NCBI RefSeq assembly: GCF_000001735.4 | Contig: NC_003070.9 | Coordinates: 28,071,971 to 28,135,970, forward strand | Direction of reading: 5' to 3' | Source: Arabidopsis thaliana | Lineage: Eukaryota > Streptophyta > Magnoliopsida > Brassicales > Brassicaceae | DNA length: 64,000 nucleotides | Shown here: positions 26,942-39,564 of the stretch, piece after piece | Numbering within the stretch: the stretch's first letter is position 1 | Layout of the letters: every line of letters begins with the position of its first letter | The notes under the pieces: model-generated | Told to the model about the DNA's origin: nothing | Database searches by the model: none | The model's input: the letters and a program-made list of their open reading frames with translations, nothing else | Position numbers and translations under genes: made by a program

Positions 26942-29703
26942 ATGAAGCTTCATCAATTTCTTGTGTTCCTTTTCTTGTTCCTCTCATGTTTTGCTCTTTC
27001 TTCATGGGCTCTTCCTCTCTGTTCCGATTCAAGTGAGTGATTTTTTTTTGTTATCCTATTGATTTGATATTAGTTCTGCTATTGTAGATTGATGCAACAT
27101 TTTGTTTTTTGATGGTTTTTCAGGAGCTCCCTCGGAGGTGAATTCGACATTGAGCTTTTGTCCTTACAAAGGAAAAACATGCTGCAATACAATGAAAGAT
27201 ACCAGTTTGATGAAGCAATTTCAAGCTATGAACATTTCCGACAAGGGTTGTGCTTCTGTTGTAAAATCAATCCTTTGTGCTGTAAGTATAATCTCCGTCT
27301 TTAATCCCTAAAGATTCTGCAAGTGTTTCATTATGCCACTCATACATAATTTGCTTTGAGCTGTTACCATTCTTACCTGATTTGTCTGGAACCATTGTAA
27401 TGTTTTTGTCTGAGAATGAATCTATAGAAGAGGAACTGTGTTCTAAGTTTTTTTTTGTTTTTGTTTCATTACTGTGTTGATGTTACAGAATTGCGATCCT
27501 TTTTCATCAGACTTATTCAGAGATAACTCAGATCAGCAGTCTGTTCCAATCCTCTGCAACTCGACCAGTTCAGCAAATTCCACAGAGAATTTTTGCTCTG
27601 AGACATGGGAGACATGTCAAAACGTCTCCATATCGGGTTCTCTTTTCGCTGCCTCATTACAAGGCCGAGCTGGAGCGCCGTCAAATAAAAATGCCTCCAA
27701 GCTTGCTGATCTATGGCAGTCCAAAACCGATTTCTGCAGTGCCTTTGGTGGAGCTAGCTCCAATGAAACTGTTTGCTTCAGCGGTGAGCCAGTTGCTCTT
27801 AATGACAATGATACTACTCCTGACAAGCCGCCTTCTGGTATATGCCTTGAGAAAATTGGAAACGGTTCTTACCTCAACATGGTTCCTCACCCTGATGGCT
27901 CCAACCGTGCATTCTTCTCTACGCAACCTGGAATAGTATTCTTGGCTGGTATACCGGATCAAGATTCTGGCGGGGTTTTGGATGTGGATCCATCTAGCCC
28001 ATTTGTGGATATGACTGATGAGATTCATTTTGATACTGAGTTTGGGATGATGGGAATGGCTTTTCATCCAAAGTTTGCTCAAAATGGGCGTTTTTTCGCT
28101 TCTTTCAACTGCGATAAGTCCAAGTGGCCAGGCTGTACTGGAAGGTGCTCATGTAACTCCGATGTGAACTGTGATCCTTCCAAACTAACTCCTGACAGTG
28201 GATCTCAACCATGCCAATACCAAACCGTAATAGCTGAGTATACAGCCAATTCTACCTCGTCAGACCCTTCTAAGGTATATACTCTCCTTGACCCCTTTTC
28301 AGTATCTAAAACTTTTGCGTTTGTCATAGAGCCCCAAGCTTTTTTTTCTCGCTGTTCAGGCAAAGAACGCTAAGCCAACAGAAGTCAGGAGGATTTTCAC
28401 AATGGGACTTCCCTTCACATCACACCATGCTGGACAGATTCTCTTTGGTCCAGATGGGTACCTATACTTTATGATGGGAGATGGAGGTGGAGGAGCAGAC
28501 CCGTATAATTTCGCACAGAACAAGAAATCTTTGCTAGGAAAGATCATGAGGCTTGATGTAGATAACATTCCTAGTGGGTATACGTTGGCTTTTGTTTGTG
28601 TAGTAACTGAATCTGCAACATGTGATGCATTACAGTAGCATTATATGAGTGTCCTTTGTCATTTACCAAGATCCACAAATGTCTTCAGGTGCTTCTGAGA
28701 TCTCCAAAATGGGTCTATGGGGAAACTACTCTATACCAAAAGACAACCCTTTTCGTGAAGACAAAGAGCTTGAACCTGAAATATGGGCTGTTGGATTGAG
28801 AAACCCTTGGAGATGCAGCTTTGATTCTTCTAGGCCTTCTTACTTCATGTGTGCTGATGTTGGACAGGTAAGCTTGTTTCGACAATGAGTTTTTCTTTTT
28901 ATTTTGTTTGCACCGTTCTTGATATGTTTGTTGTTTAATAGGACACATATGAAGAGGTGGATCTCATAAGCAAAGGAGGAAACTATGGTTGGCGTGTTTA
29001 CGAAGGCCCGGATCTTTTCCATCCTGAGTCATCCCCTGGAGGAAACACATCTGTTAAATCACTAAACCCGATATTTCCTGTGATGGGTTACAACCACTCA
29101 GAAGTTGACTCAAGCGGAAAATCAGCTTCAATCACTGGAGGTTACTTTTATAGATCTGAAACTGATCCTTGCATAGCTGGAAGGTGAGCTAACACACACT
29201 CTTTCTCTGGTTCCTTATCTATTGTTCCTCTCACATGTATATGATAACAAAACATCTTGCAAAAAATAATGTTTTTCTTTTGCAGGTACGTATATGCTGA
29301 TCTATATGGAAATGGCGTGTGGGCGGGGATTGAAACGCCTGCTAATAGCGGGAGCTTTGTGACCAAAAGAACAACCTTCAGCTGTGCCAGTGACTCACCC
29401 ATGAAATGTAGTGATTCCCCGGGAACTTCAGGGCTCTCCCTAGGGTATGTCTTCTCCTTTGGTGAGGATAACAACAAAGACATCTACTTGCTCACAAGCA
29501 ATGGTGTCTATAGAGTAGTAAGGCCGAGCCGTTGCAACTTGACTTGCTCCAAGGAAAACTCCACAGCTAGAAGAAACCCCGGTACCTCAAGTTCTCCTTC
29601 TTCTTCATCGTCTTCTTGTTATAAGCATATAAATGGTTTCCATGGAAGCTTGGTGGTTTTGTTTGTGTCTCTGTCTTTGATTCTGCTAGGTTTATTAAAC
29701 TAA
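26942..29703 (+). CDS. HIPL1: HIPL1, hedgehog-interacting-protein-like, GPI-anchored candidate, 695 aa
   Basis: Extracellular protein of unknown activity, with similarity to sugar dehydrogenases of the glucose/sorbosone type and to animal HHIP. Seven exons join in frame: 26942-27032, 27124-27281, 27489-28274, 28360-28573, 28689-28867, 28942-29183 and 29286-29703. A signal peptide is clear (KLHQFLVFLFLFLSCFALSS). A Cys-rich N-terminal region (residues about 45-200) precedes the beta-propeller domain, which has GMMGMAFHPKF, GPDGYLYFMMGDGGGG, GLRNPWRCSFD and GGNYGWRVYEGP. The C-terminus is Ser-rich and ends in a hydrophobic tail (LVVLFVSLSLILLGLLN), as in GPI-anchored proteins. The fourth donor was chosen at 28574, because only this keeps the frame into ASEISKMG. 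Confidence 0.93.
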
Positions 29704-30250
29704 TTTGCAAAAGTTGTTTCTTGTTTGTGTTGAAGAATTATTATGAGATTGTATGTTCAGGATCTTTTGAGAGAACACAATACATGTATGATGAATGAGA
29801 CCAACGATACACAAATCCTTAGATTATAGTACTTAAGGGTGATGATAACGACACAGACAATTCATAAGCAGATAGAGGCTTTCCTTTGCCATCGTCTGAT
29901 CTGGCTGTTGTTGTAATATTCCCTCAGAGCCAATTTTATGAGTAATTAGGCCAGAAACTGTTTTTTGCTCTGTGTTGATCATGTTGTGAAAGACAGAGAG
30001 AAAACAAATTTCCATTTAGATTAAGAAATGGGTTTATACAAATAAAAATAAAGTAAATTCCCTACGTGTTCTTCCCTACTCCATGTTCTCTCCATTTCTT
30101 TAACAGATCAGAAGGCTGCAGACCAATCGAACCAAGTCCTGGCTCTCTTTCTCTCTCTGTGTGGTACGCTTGCAAAATTTTCCTGGCTTTCTACAGCAAG
30201 CTTGATGGCATATTAGATCTCAGAAAATGCAACTGTTTCCTCAAGTATCA
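29704..30250. other. Convergent 3' region between HIPL1 and GALT5
   Basis: Both 3' UTRs are expected here. Nothing else is seen. Confidence 0.5.
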
Positions 30251-33023
30251 TCATCTCATGTTACAACACTCAGGCTTGTTCTGTCTTAAGAGCTTATCCC
30301 ATAAGCATATCATCTGTCTTGGCGACTGGTAATGAGCTGTGTAGTAGTTCTCAACACAACCAAACTGGCAGAATCTCAGACTGTGTCTGTAATCCACTGG
30401 GTTTGTTGTGTTCTTGAAATGCTCAACCCACATTCCCACACTCACGTCCTCCATCTTGAACAGCTGGTATATGTGAACAACAGAGAATGAGAAGTGGAAA
30501 GAAGATGATACAATTGGTTTGAATCTCTCTTTTGCTTACCCGTAATTTATGTCTCTCAAACTTGTCCACGATGAAGCGCGCAATGTCAGAAGATAGAACA
30601 TATCCGGGTCCATTTGCGTAGGGCGGATAGTCCTCCTCTGGCCATTCCTGATATAATCCACAAGATATATACATTAATAATGAGTGCCAGTCTTAAAGTA
30701 TTCACAGAACTGACACTTAAAAGCGCCGCACTAGTTCATCCAAAAGGCTGCATATAAAGATGGAGTGTGATGCAGAAAAAATGTACCTCATATGTGACTG
30801 CCCATTTACCCCCACGGAGAGGTTTGTGGTAATAATTCATGTTACCAATGTACAGGCTTCTACCTTCGGGTACTTTTTTCACTTCATTGATCACCGCGCC
30901 AAGTTTTACAAATGTATCATCGTCACACTTCATTATGTACTTTGCAGAGAATGCAAGAGCCTGTAGCAATCGAAGTCAACAAAAATTCAACAATCAACTC
31001 CACAGAAACACTAAATCAGGAACGATTATGCAGAAGCATGACCTATATAAAATATGATACTCACTCCGTGTTCACATATGGCAACAGTTTTCAGCACGAC
31101 AAGATCATAGCTATCCATGTAAGGAACAAGTACAATGTCCCCAAAATACTCCGCTTCTTTCTTCAATTCCACATTCACCTCCTTCCTCCCATGCTGTGAA
31201 ATGCACATCACGGAGAAAAAAAATAAAAAAAATCTGTTCAGGTAACAGTTGCATTTTGATGATTCTCAAATCAAACTTTGTCTCTGTACTATTAAGCCCT
31301 CATGACTTTTCTTTTTCAGTTTTTTCTAAACAAGCCTTCATGCCTTAAGACTTGATAAACATGTAAAAATCCAGCTTACCAGCGCCACAAAGAAACGAGC
31401 AACAACTTTTGCAGATGTAATAAGAACATGCTGCATCCAGGATTTCCTCACAGCCATCCGCTCAGAGAAATGATTGCCTGCGGAAAGAATGCCTATAAAG
31501 ATCTCCACAGGCCCATCGGGAACTACAGGAGCCTGCCATCTCTTTGACAATTCGAGATGCCTTTGGGGAGCAAAACTAGGATGTGATGTTGGCAGAGAGG
31601 CAACAAAAACAGAATGGACATCAATGTCTCCGTTTACTGTTAGCCCTGTTGCATCCTCAAGGGTGAAACCCTATTATATATAACAAAGAATTACTAACCA
31701 ACTCGTTCTACGCTCTGAACTATTATGGATTGCATGAATAAACCATTTATCTGAACACACAATCATGTAGAAAAGGAGTAGAATATATACTCACAGTGCG
31801 ATAAGGGAAAGAAGTAACATGCTTTCCATCAACATTGATATGGTAACCCTCTAAACCGGCGCTAAGAGTTAGAACGAACAGCTTCTCTTCCACAAAAGGA
31901 AACGGCCATTCTACTTTGACCCTTTTCCTCCTTCCTATAAGTCTATTCAACCACCATCTTGCCCTCGACCCTTCTGAGTAATTGTCATCATCACGAATCC
32001 ATTTTTCACACTTCACATGACTATCAACTGCAGCCACACTAAAGTATTACTCAACAGATGACAAGAACCATAACTTGCAACCTAACCATTTGCTAGCTTC
32101 TAATGAATCACTACAAAATACAGATACCAAGTAACAAAGGAATAGAACTCACCAGTCTCTTCATCATCTCTTGACTTCCATCCTTCGCAACGTTGTGCAG
32201 GTCCCCATTGCATCCTATAGCAACTATTCTGCTCAATCACCGGTTTTTTGCTCCAATCTCCCTTAAGCCTCGGATTGAAATGCAGAATCCTAGGAGGATC
32301 CTCTCCTTCAACAGTCTTCAAACCTTGAAGCTCTATCACAAACTGAGACACCAACTTAGACCAATCTCCTTCCTTGGGATGAGCTTTCCTCGGCCTCCCC
32401 ACCAAAGTTATGTGTGAACCCAATGTCAAACCACACGGCAGCTCCATCAATTTGTTCTCCCGGTTCATAAACTCAGACCCGGTTAGCGAAACAGAATGTG
32501 GACATGAATCCGGTTTGTTCTTCTCTGGCTTCTCCACTAGTTTCTCAAGCCTTCCAGATTCAAGCTCCTTCCATAGCTTGCGACCTAGCTGCCAAGCTTC
32601 CTTAGCTGACTTGTGAAGCTCCACTGACCCGTCTTTACTACTCGGGTCGAAAGTTTCCGAATCAAATCTCAAACTTGAGAGAACACCCCGATGATGTTCA
32701 CGGACCTTGTTCTGAACAAGGTCCGTCCGGGTAACAATGGTCGGGTTCGAAACCGGGTACGAAACTGGCTCCAATGGAGGATTAGGGATAATCTCGACTT
32801 GGGGCTCTTGCTCGTTATTGAGCTTCTCGAGTCGAGAAAGAGCATCAAGAGGCACGGAGCTGCTGGACCAGGATTTGAAAACGAGAGGTATCTCTACTGA
32901 GACAATTACAAGATAGAGAAACCCTATTGCCATTATTACACGAACCGATCTCTGCTTCCATAGTGAAGAGAACAGATCAATCTTGTCGATTTTTTCCACT
33001 TTCGACAATTTGGGTTTTTTCAT
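30251..33023 (-). CDS. GALT5: Hydroxyproline O-galactosyltransferase GALT5, 672 aa
   Basis: Golgi glycosyltransferase (CAZy GT31) that adds the first galactose to hydroxyproline of arabinogalactan proteins (known role of GALT5). Seven exons join in frame: 32153-33023, 31795-32027, 31380-31670, 31065-31193, 30787-30960, 30540-30647 and 30251-30463. The protein is type II: a short basic N-terminus, then a signal anchor near residues 28-50 ([18 protein letters not shown]). A galectin-like domain runs from about 230 to 400 ([17 protein letters not shown]). The GT31 catalytic domain follows, with the metal-binding DDD motif in [13 protein letters not shown] and [20 protein letters not shown]. The frame is open upstream of the chosen ATG but contains no earlier ATG. 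Its first exon encodes over 40% of the protein. Confidence 0.94.
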
Positions 33024-33536
33024 TTCTGTTTTTTTTTTCCTTAGGATCCAAGCAATGAAATGAATTAACAAAAAACCTAACTTTGCGTTAAGAGGGATTC
33101 GAAAATGGAAGAAAGTTGGCAAATTTGTTAACAGGAGCAAATGAAAAGAAGCAGAGAATGATGATGACGAGAGCTGAAGAAGAAGGAGATCTTGAATCTT
33201 GAGATACGCTATAGTGGAATTTTTGGGCGTATGTTAGTACAATATATTTATTATTAATTATTTCTTTTTCAAATTATTTTTCATTGAAATCATTTTATCT
33301 CGCTCTCTTTTTCTTTACTTTTTTGTTTTTGAGTAATGGACCTGTAAGAATATAAATTCTTGAATTGAAATCTTCATGATACAGATAATGAATTATGATT
33401 CTCTCAAGGTCCAATGGACACAAACAAGACTAAAATAATCAAAAATAGGTGTATGTGTGACACATGTGAGTGTATGTGACATAAGCCCATGTCTCACTAC
33501 TGTATATTATACTACCCAAAATGAATATTTACCTTA

Positions 33537-33807
33537 TTCTTTTGTTGATCGCTGCGACAAGCACCGGCGGCACAAAATATAAAAGAAAAAAGAAGGAAAG
33601 ATGAAGGTGAGATGAATGAAAGAGTCGCAGCGATAGATCTGAAGAGATAGGAGAAAGGGAATTTGAGACGTTGAAAATTCCAGCGTCTACGGAATAGCCG
33701 AATTACAGTCGCTGCGGCAAAGATGAAAGAGAGGAAAAATAAAAGTGAAAGAGAGATGAGAGCTTTTTTTAGATCGCAGGTAGCTGACGTAGCGATCAAT
33801 CAAAGAA
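33537..33807. mobile_element. Possible decayed MITE-like element with terminal inverted repeats
   Basis: The left end TTCTTTTGTTGATCGCTGCG (33537-33556) and the reverse complement of the right end, TTCTTTGATTGATCGCTACG (33788-33807), match at 17 of 20 bases. Inside, the motif GTCGCAGCGAT or its complement recurs near 33546, 33624 and 33710. No clear target-site duplication is seen, so this is tentative and no family is named. Confidence 0.35.
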
Positions 33808-34965
33808 CATGGTCATTATCTAATAAAAACTATTTAATTAGCCATTAGGAAATTTGAAGGCTAGACTTGTTAAAAATCTTTTCGTATGGGCCCATCCGTG
33901 CCTTCTTCAATGGGCTTGAAGAAGTAGACAAGACATCCCATTATTGATTATTTTCCTTAGCTTGATGAATGTTTTTGGAGTTATTACATACTACATTATA
34001 AATTTCTTGTTCTTACAGTCAGTATATACACAATCTGCACTGAAGATACCTTAAAAAGCTAGAACGTACGGCTTTGCTGAGGTTTGTTTGGATAGAGTTG
34101 TTAAATCCAAATTCATTTTGAAGCATTTAGAGAATTCACAAGAAGCCCAATTATGATTCAATTAGAAGCCCGCAAAACCATGTAATTAGAAATTTCTAGC
34201 AAGTTTAGATTCACAGAAATATGTTGTTATAACTTATAAGCATCAATGTAGCTAATTTTGGAAGTTGCCAGCCACTATCCACAACTCTCCTTCTTCATCA
34301 TTTCAAGACATCAATCTAAGATTTACTGATTAAGCTTAGCGTTCTTTATTTCCCCTTGCACTAAATAAAGCTCTTACTGAGTTATTTTATTTTGTATCTT
34401 TGCTATCCATCTTATATTCAGCTCCTTTGAGCAAAAATCGATCGTGATTTGGATTCTCCCACAAATCCTAGGGGAGTTAATTAGCCACGTAACAACTTTG
34501 AAAGTCACCAGTCTCTCCCCATTCCTCATCTAAATATCAAAAGTCAAACGTTCAAATCCCCTTGAGTCCTTGACGTTAATTTTTTGTTATAGAAAAACGA
34601 ACGGAAAAAGAAAAGTGAGATTAGAAGATCATTTATAGAAGAGAACAAAACAACGATGGTTGTTATACGCTCACAATCAAGATCCCCTTGATCAACATGT
34701 TGCTAAACGCAGACAAGGACTCGCGGAGACAACAATGGTTGTTACGTATTCAAAATTAAGAAACAAGCTAAGAAAAACCTTCATATTCTTAAGCATACAT
34801 TAAAGGCTACATAATCAATAGTACTGACAACGATCATAACTTCAAAATAATGCATTAATCACTTGAGATTTACCAATAGTTGGATTTTGAATCTCGAGTT
34901 CTAACTCCAAAGCTGCATTTTCATTGTTTTTTTAATACTCATCCATCGTACGGCGTTTATTATGC

Positions 34966-35090
34966 GATCTACCACCCATGTGCATGTATTTATCTCACTT
35001 AATGGTTTTATTATTCAATTCTTGTAATTCCTTTTTGTTTTTCAAAATGAGATGATCTACCACCCTTGTGTATGTAATTATCTAACTTAA
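34966..35090 (+). repeat. Pair of imperfect direct repeats of about 38 bp
   Basis: Copies at 34966-35003 and 35054-35090 share GATCTACCACCC followed by a similar T-rich stretch; about five mismatches. Origin unknown. Confidence 0.55.
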
Positions 35091-35338
35091 GTATTTCATT
35101 TACGTTACTCATGATAACACTCGATGATCTAAAGTTTAGTTACATTTTATAGAATGCTATACTTCACTTAGATATCAGATGTGGGTTCAAAACCATAAAA
35201 AAATATATAAAATCATGACTTATATTCAACGCATTCGCGGAGACGTTGATATTGTTTCACAAAAATAGGAAATTAACACACGCGTAGAAATATTCATGTA
35301 TCTATTTGTGTTCATACAAATTAAAGATGTTTAAAATA

Positions 35339-35396
35339 AGATATTGTTAAAAAAAAAGATATTGTTAAAAAAAGAAAAGAAAAAAGATATTGTTAT
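35339..35396 (+). repeat. Short tandem array, three AGATATTGTTA units
   Basis: Three copies of AAGATATTGTTA separated by A-rich spacers of different length. A low-complexity minisatellite-like run. Confidence 0.6.
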
Positions 35397-35805
35397 AATA
35401 AGAAAAATATAAATATTGTCAATAGTAGCATGTAATATGAGAAATTGAATCAAACGTAAAATCGTGATCATAAAAAATAAAATTCAAAAGTAAAGAAAAA
35501 CATGCATTGTCCATTTTTTTTAATACTTGAATTTGTTTAATAATTAATCCTCGAGTTACGTACGTTCACTAGTTATTTCCAATCGACAAACAAATTCAAC
35601 GGTTTCGAAAATTCTGAACAGAAATAAAAGATGTAGTTTCATACAAAATAAATGTTAGTTTTTTATTTTGTTTGTGTGATGATATTCAGCCTTCCAAAAC
35701 ATATTTGTTGGTGAAAGACAAGTTTTTGGCTGTCGGTAGTACGACCATTTAAATTAAGGAAAATCAACTCCAAGATTCACGGATGTATAAAATCCACCAT
35801 TTGAA

Positions 35806-35823
35806 TACTGCCACGTGGCAGTA
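35806..35823. promoter_or_regulatory. 18-bp perfect palindrome centred on a G-box
   Basis: TACTGCCACGTGGCAGTA equals its reverse complement. The core GCCACGTGGC is the ideal bZIP/bHLH G-box and also an ABRE-type site. It lies about 690 bp upstream of the BOR5 ATG, with TATA-like GTATAAAA just upstream (35785-35792) and TGTATAAAG downstream (35865-35873). Confidence 0.55.
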
Positions 35824-36503
35824 GACCACCAGAAGACGTGTACAAGTGTGTCTCCTCCTCTCCATGTATAAAGATGACCGTTGCCACTTGCCAGTGCCAC
35901 ATATGATCGTCGGCTCCGGTGATTTTCGCTCTCTCTGCGGCCACACTTGTTTGCTTGGTCTCTTTGTAATACTTTAACATCACTTAGTATATTGCATGTT
36001 TCATTCTTTCTTTCTCTGATTTTGTTTTCGTGAGATATTAAAGAGTTCATAACATATAATTTCGATGTCAGACCGTATTAAAAAAGTTTTTTTTGTGGAT
36101 TAGATTCACGATGCATTTTAATCAGTGGAGTTTAATGAAAGAATTAGATTCTTAATAATTTTGGGTACATATGCAATTTCAGATTTTCTTTGTCATAAAA
36201 GGAAAATTTCATTTCTTTTTGCTTGTTTTGTGCATTGCGATGTTTGTCTAATTCAGATAAGCACATAGCGTTTTCCTATTTTCAGCTACTAAAGTACCCA
36301 AAAAACATAAAGACTTTGAGATTCTTCTCTACATAGTGGGTGAAAAAAAGACTACATCATAAAAAAAACTACACGATATGAAGTCATTTATATGTGTTAT
36401 ATAACTTCCTTTGTGTGTGGTTAGGTCATATAAAGACCTGTTGCAAAGGCTAACATCTGATCAGAGCGACGTGGTTTAGAATCTCCGAGTGATTTGAGGG
36501 GAT

Positions 36504-39500
36504 ATGGAGGAAGAAAGAGTGGAAGGCTCGAAAAGGCCATTTCAAGGTATCATAAGAGATGTCAAAGGAAGAGCCTTGTGTTACAAGCAAGACTGGATCG
36601 CTGGTCTACGTTCTGGTTTCGGGTACTTATAATTAGATTCTTCTTGAGATAGAGAAACAAATTGTAATTATATGTTTTTTGAGAGGTTTTACAGGATTTT
36701 AGCACCGACAACATATGTTTTCTTCGCCTCTGCGCTTCCTGTTATTGCCTTTGGCGAGCAACTTAGCCACGACACAGGTCTATCTCTCAAATTTGTTACC
36801 TTCATGTACGTTTTGGTCTTGTTTTTAGTTATGCGTAATCTGATTTAAAATTTGGGGTAAAAGTATAGAGAGATCGTTGAGCACAGTGGAAACGTTAGCA
36901 TCAACAGCGTTATGTGGAGTGATACACTCGTTATTGGGAGGACAACCATTGTTGATACTTGGAGTTGCAGAACCAACTGTCTTAATGTACAAATACTTGT
37001 ACGACTTCGCTAAAGGAAGACCTGAATTGGGCAAACAACTCTACTTAGCTTGGGTTGCTTGGTGATTACTCCAAAACTCTAAATCGTTTGTTCTTGTAAA
37101 TGTTTTCCTGTAAGAGTTATGGTCTTGCTTGTTTTTTAATTGAAGGGTTTGTGTGTGGACGGCTTTGTTACTATTCCTAATGGCGATATTCAACATGGCT
37201 TATATCATCAACCGGTTCACGAGGATCGCTGGTGAGCTGTTTGGTATGTTGATCGCTGTTCTATTTCTCCAACAAACCATAAAGGTATCAATACCAAAAG
37301 GCTCAACAAAGCCACCTCTCACTTCTGATGATAGGTCAAAAGATCTTTTATATGTTTCAAATGATATTGGTAGGGAATGGTGAGTGAATTTAGGATTCCA
37401 AAAGGTGAAGACTCAAAACTTGAAAAGTATCAGTTTGAGTGGCTCTACACAAACGGACTTCTTGGCCTTATTTTCACAGTCGGTCTTGTCTACACCGCTT
37501 TGAAGAGCAGAAAAGCAAGGTCTTGGCCATACGGAACAGGTAAGAGTGATTTATTTTCTCATGCTTAATGGTAATTTCTGTTTAAAAACAACTACAAGGC
37601 CTTAATATTATGATTCTTTGTAAAGGATGTTGCCGAAGCTTCGTTGCAGACTACGGAGTTCCGTTGATGGTTGTGGTTTGGACAGCATTGTCTTTCAGTA
37701 CGCCATCAAAACTACCCTCTGGTGTCCCGAGAAGACTCGTTAGTCCTCTTCCATGGGACTCTGTTTCTTTAACACATTGGACTGTCATCAAGGTTACAAA
37801 ACACAACTACATTTAAGATTTTGGTTTACAATCCAAACCTCTTTAGGATCCGTCTTTTTTCTGTACAGGACATGGGTAAAGTCTCTCCCGGTTACATATT
37901 TGCAGCGTTTATACCCGCATTGATGATCGCAGGCCTCTACTTCTTTGACCACAGCGTTGTCTCGCAGCTCGCGCAGCAGAAGGAGTTTAACCTCAAGAAC
38001 CCTTCTGCATATCACTACGACATTCTCTTGTTAGGTTTCATGGTAATCAATCAAACTCTGTTTCTTCCTCTGCAAGCTAACATTAATTCTCTGTTAAAAT
38101 CTCCAAACTGTGTTTTTTTTTTCAGGTATTGATCTGTGGAATGCTCGGTCTACCGCCTTCCAACGGAGTCCTCCCGCAGTCTCCTATGCATACCAAAAGC
38201 CTAGCTGTTTTCAAACGACAGGTCTAATTAATACTCAGTTAATCAACACTGAATATTCAGGTTAAGCGGTCTAGATGAAACTTGGTGGTTCTATACAGTT
38301 AATGCGGAGGAAGATGGTGATGACAGCCAAAGAAAGCATCAGACAGAAAGCAACGTCCTCTCAAGTGTACGAGGATATGGAACAAGTCTTCATAGAAATG
38401 GACAAAAGCCCACTTGTAAGTAGTAGACTCATAATTAATGTTCCAGTTTTCAAGATATGAGCTCTTATTTTTAATCTACAGGCTGAGACACACACAACAC
38501 TGATAAATGAGCTGCAAGATCTGAAAGAGGCAGTGATGAAGAAGAGTGACGACGACGGGGATACCGGCGAAGAGAGTGGTTTCGATCCAGAGAAGCACGT
38601 TGACGCTTACTTGCCTGTTCGAGTCAACGAGCAGAGAGTGAGCAACCTGTTGCAATCATTGCTAGTGATAGGTGCAGTGTTTGCTCTACCGGTCATTAAG
38701 CTCATACCGACTTCACTTCTATGGGGATATTTTGCTTACATGGCCATTGATAGCCTCCCAGACAATCAATTCTTCGAACGAACAGTACTTCTCTTCGTCC
38801 CACCAACCCGGAGATTCAAGTATGTGCTCTGAAAATGCTCTGTTTTTTTGTTAAAGGTTTCCTTCAAAGACTGATCATGTGATTGTTTTTTGTTGTTAGG
38901 GTCTTGGAAGGAGCGCATGCATCGTTCGTGGAGAAAGTTCCGCATAAGTCAATCGCTGCATTCACGCTATTTCAGATACTCTACTTTGGGCTTTGCTACG
39001 GAGTGACGTGGATTCCAGTGGCCGGAATCATGTTTCCGGTTCTTTTCTTCCTTTTAGTAGCCATCAGACAGTACCTTCTCCCTAAGCTCTTTAAACCAGC
39101 CTATCTCCGGGAACTCGATGCGGCGGAGTATGAGGAGATCCCTGGAACTCCTAGAAACCCGCTTGAACTGTCTTTCAGGGTGAGTCAATGTCTATATAAT
39201 ATGTACATTCTTTTTATTCTTGATATTTGTCTAGAGTAGTTTAAAGGATTGAGGTTTATCGATTTAACCCTGTTTTAAAGTCGAATAACTCGGCGAGAGG
39301 GGTCCAAGAGTGTGATGCTGAGATTCTAGACGAGTTAACAACGAGCAGAGGCGAGCTCAAAGTCCGTACACTCGGTCATAACGAAGACAAAGGCCACCAG
39401 GTTTTATTCTTTTTTTGTTTGGGTAAAGAATCTGTATATAGATCGTTGAGTTGAATCTTAGACTTTGTAAGAAGAATTTCATAGACGATCATGTTAACAT

Positions 39501-39564
39501 GCAGATATATCCCAAGGAGATAGTAGAAGTAGGGGATGGGGACATGAGTTCTTCGAGAGAGTGA
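36504..39564 (+). CDS. BOR5: Borate transporter-like BOR5, SLC4 family, 683 aa
   Basis: Membrane anion transporter of the BOR family (borate efflux is known for BOR1; the specific role of BOR5 is less clear). Thirteen exons keep frame: 36504-36622, 36695-36777, 36869-37061, 37146-37284, 37374-37539, 37626-37792, 37869-38042, 38126-38221, 38299-38415, 38482-38819, 38900-39179, 39281-39400 and 39505-39564. The N-terminus [20 protein letters not shown] is typical of plant BORs. Transport-domain helices hold [17 protein letters not shown] GVAEPT and [18 protein letters not shown]. About ten or more membrane spans are visible, followed by an acidic C-terminal tail. It converges on the germin-like gene, with 347 bp between stops. 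No ATG occurs in the expected short leader. Confidence 0.93.

Larger units (their letters stand above)
33024..36503. other. Large gene-poor region between GALT5 and BOR5
   Basis: About 3.5 kb between divergent genes. The ends hold their leaders and promoters; a TATA-like CATATAAAG at 36427-36435 sits about 75 bp before the BOR5 ATG. In between are a possible terminal-inverted-repeat element (33537-33807), direct repeats (34966-35003 with 35054-35090), a short tandem array (35339-35396) and an 18-bp G-box palindrome (35806-35823). Short minus-strand reading frames around 33512-33799 and 35754-36050 were not accepted as genes. Confidence 0.5.

Noticed and set aside
33512..33799. 95-codon minus-strand frame in the GALT5-BOR5 gap
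   Set aside because: Hydrophobic but lacks family resemblance and coincides with the possible inverted-repeat element.
35339..35396. Spaced repeats considered as a CRISPR-like array
   Set aside because: Only three short AT-rich units with uneven A-rich spacers in a plant nuclear genome; a slippage product.
35754..36050. Three overlapping minus-strand frames
   Set aside because: Open in several frames at once because of base composition; no splice signals or known motifs. The G-box palindrome there is a better explanation of the interest.
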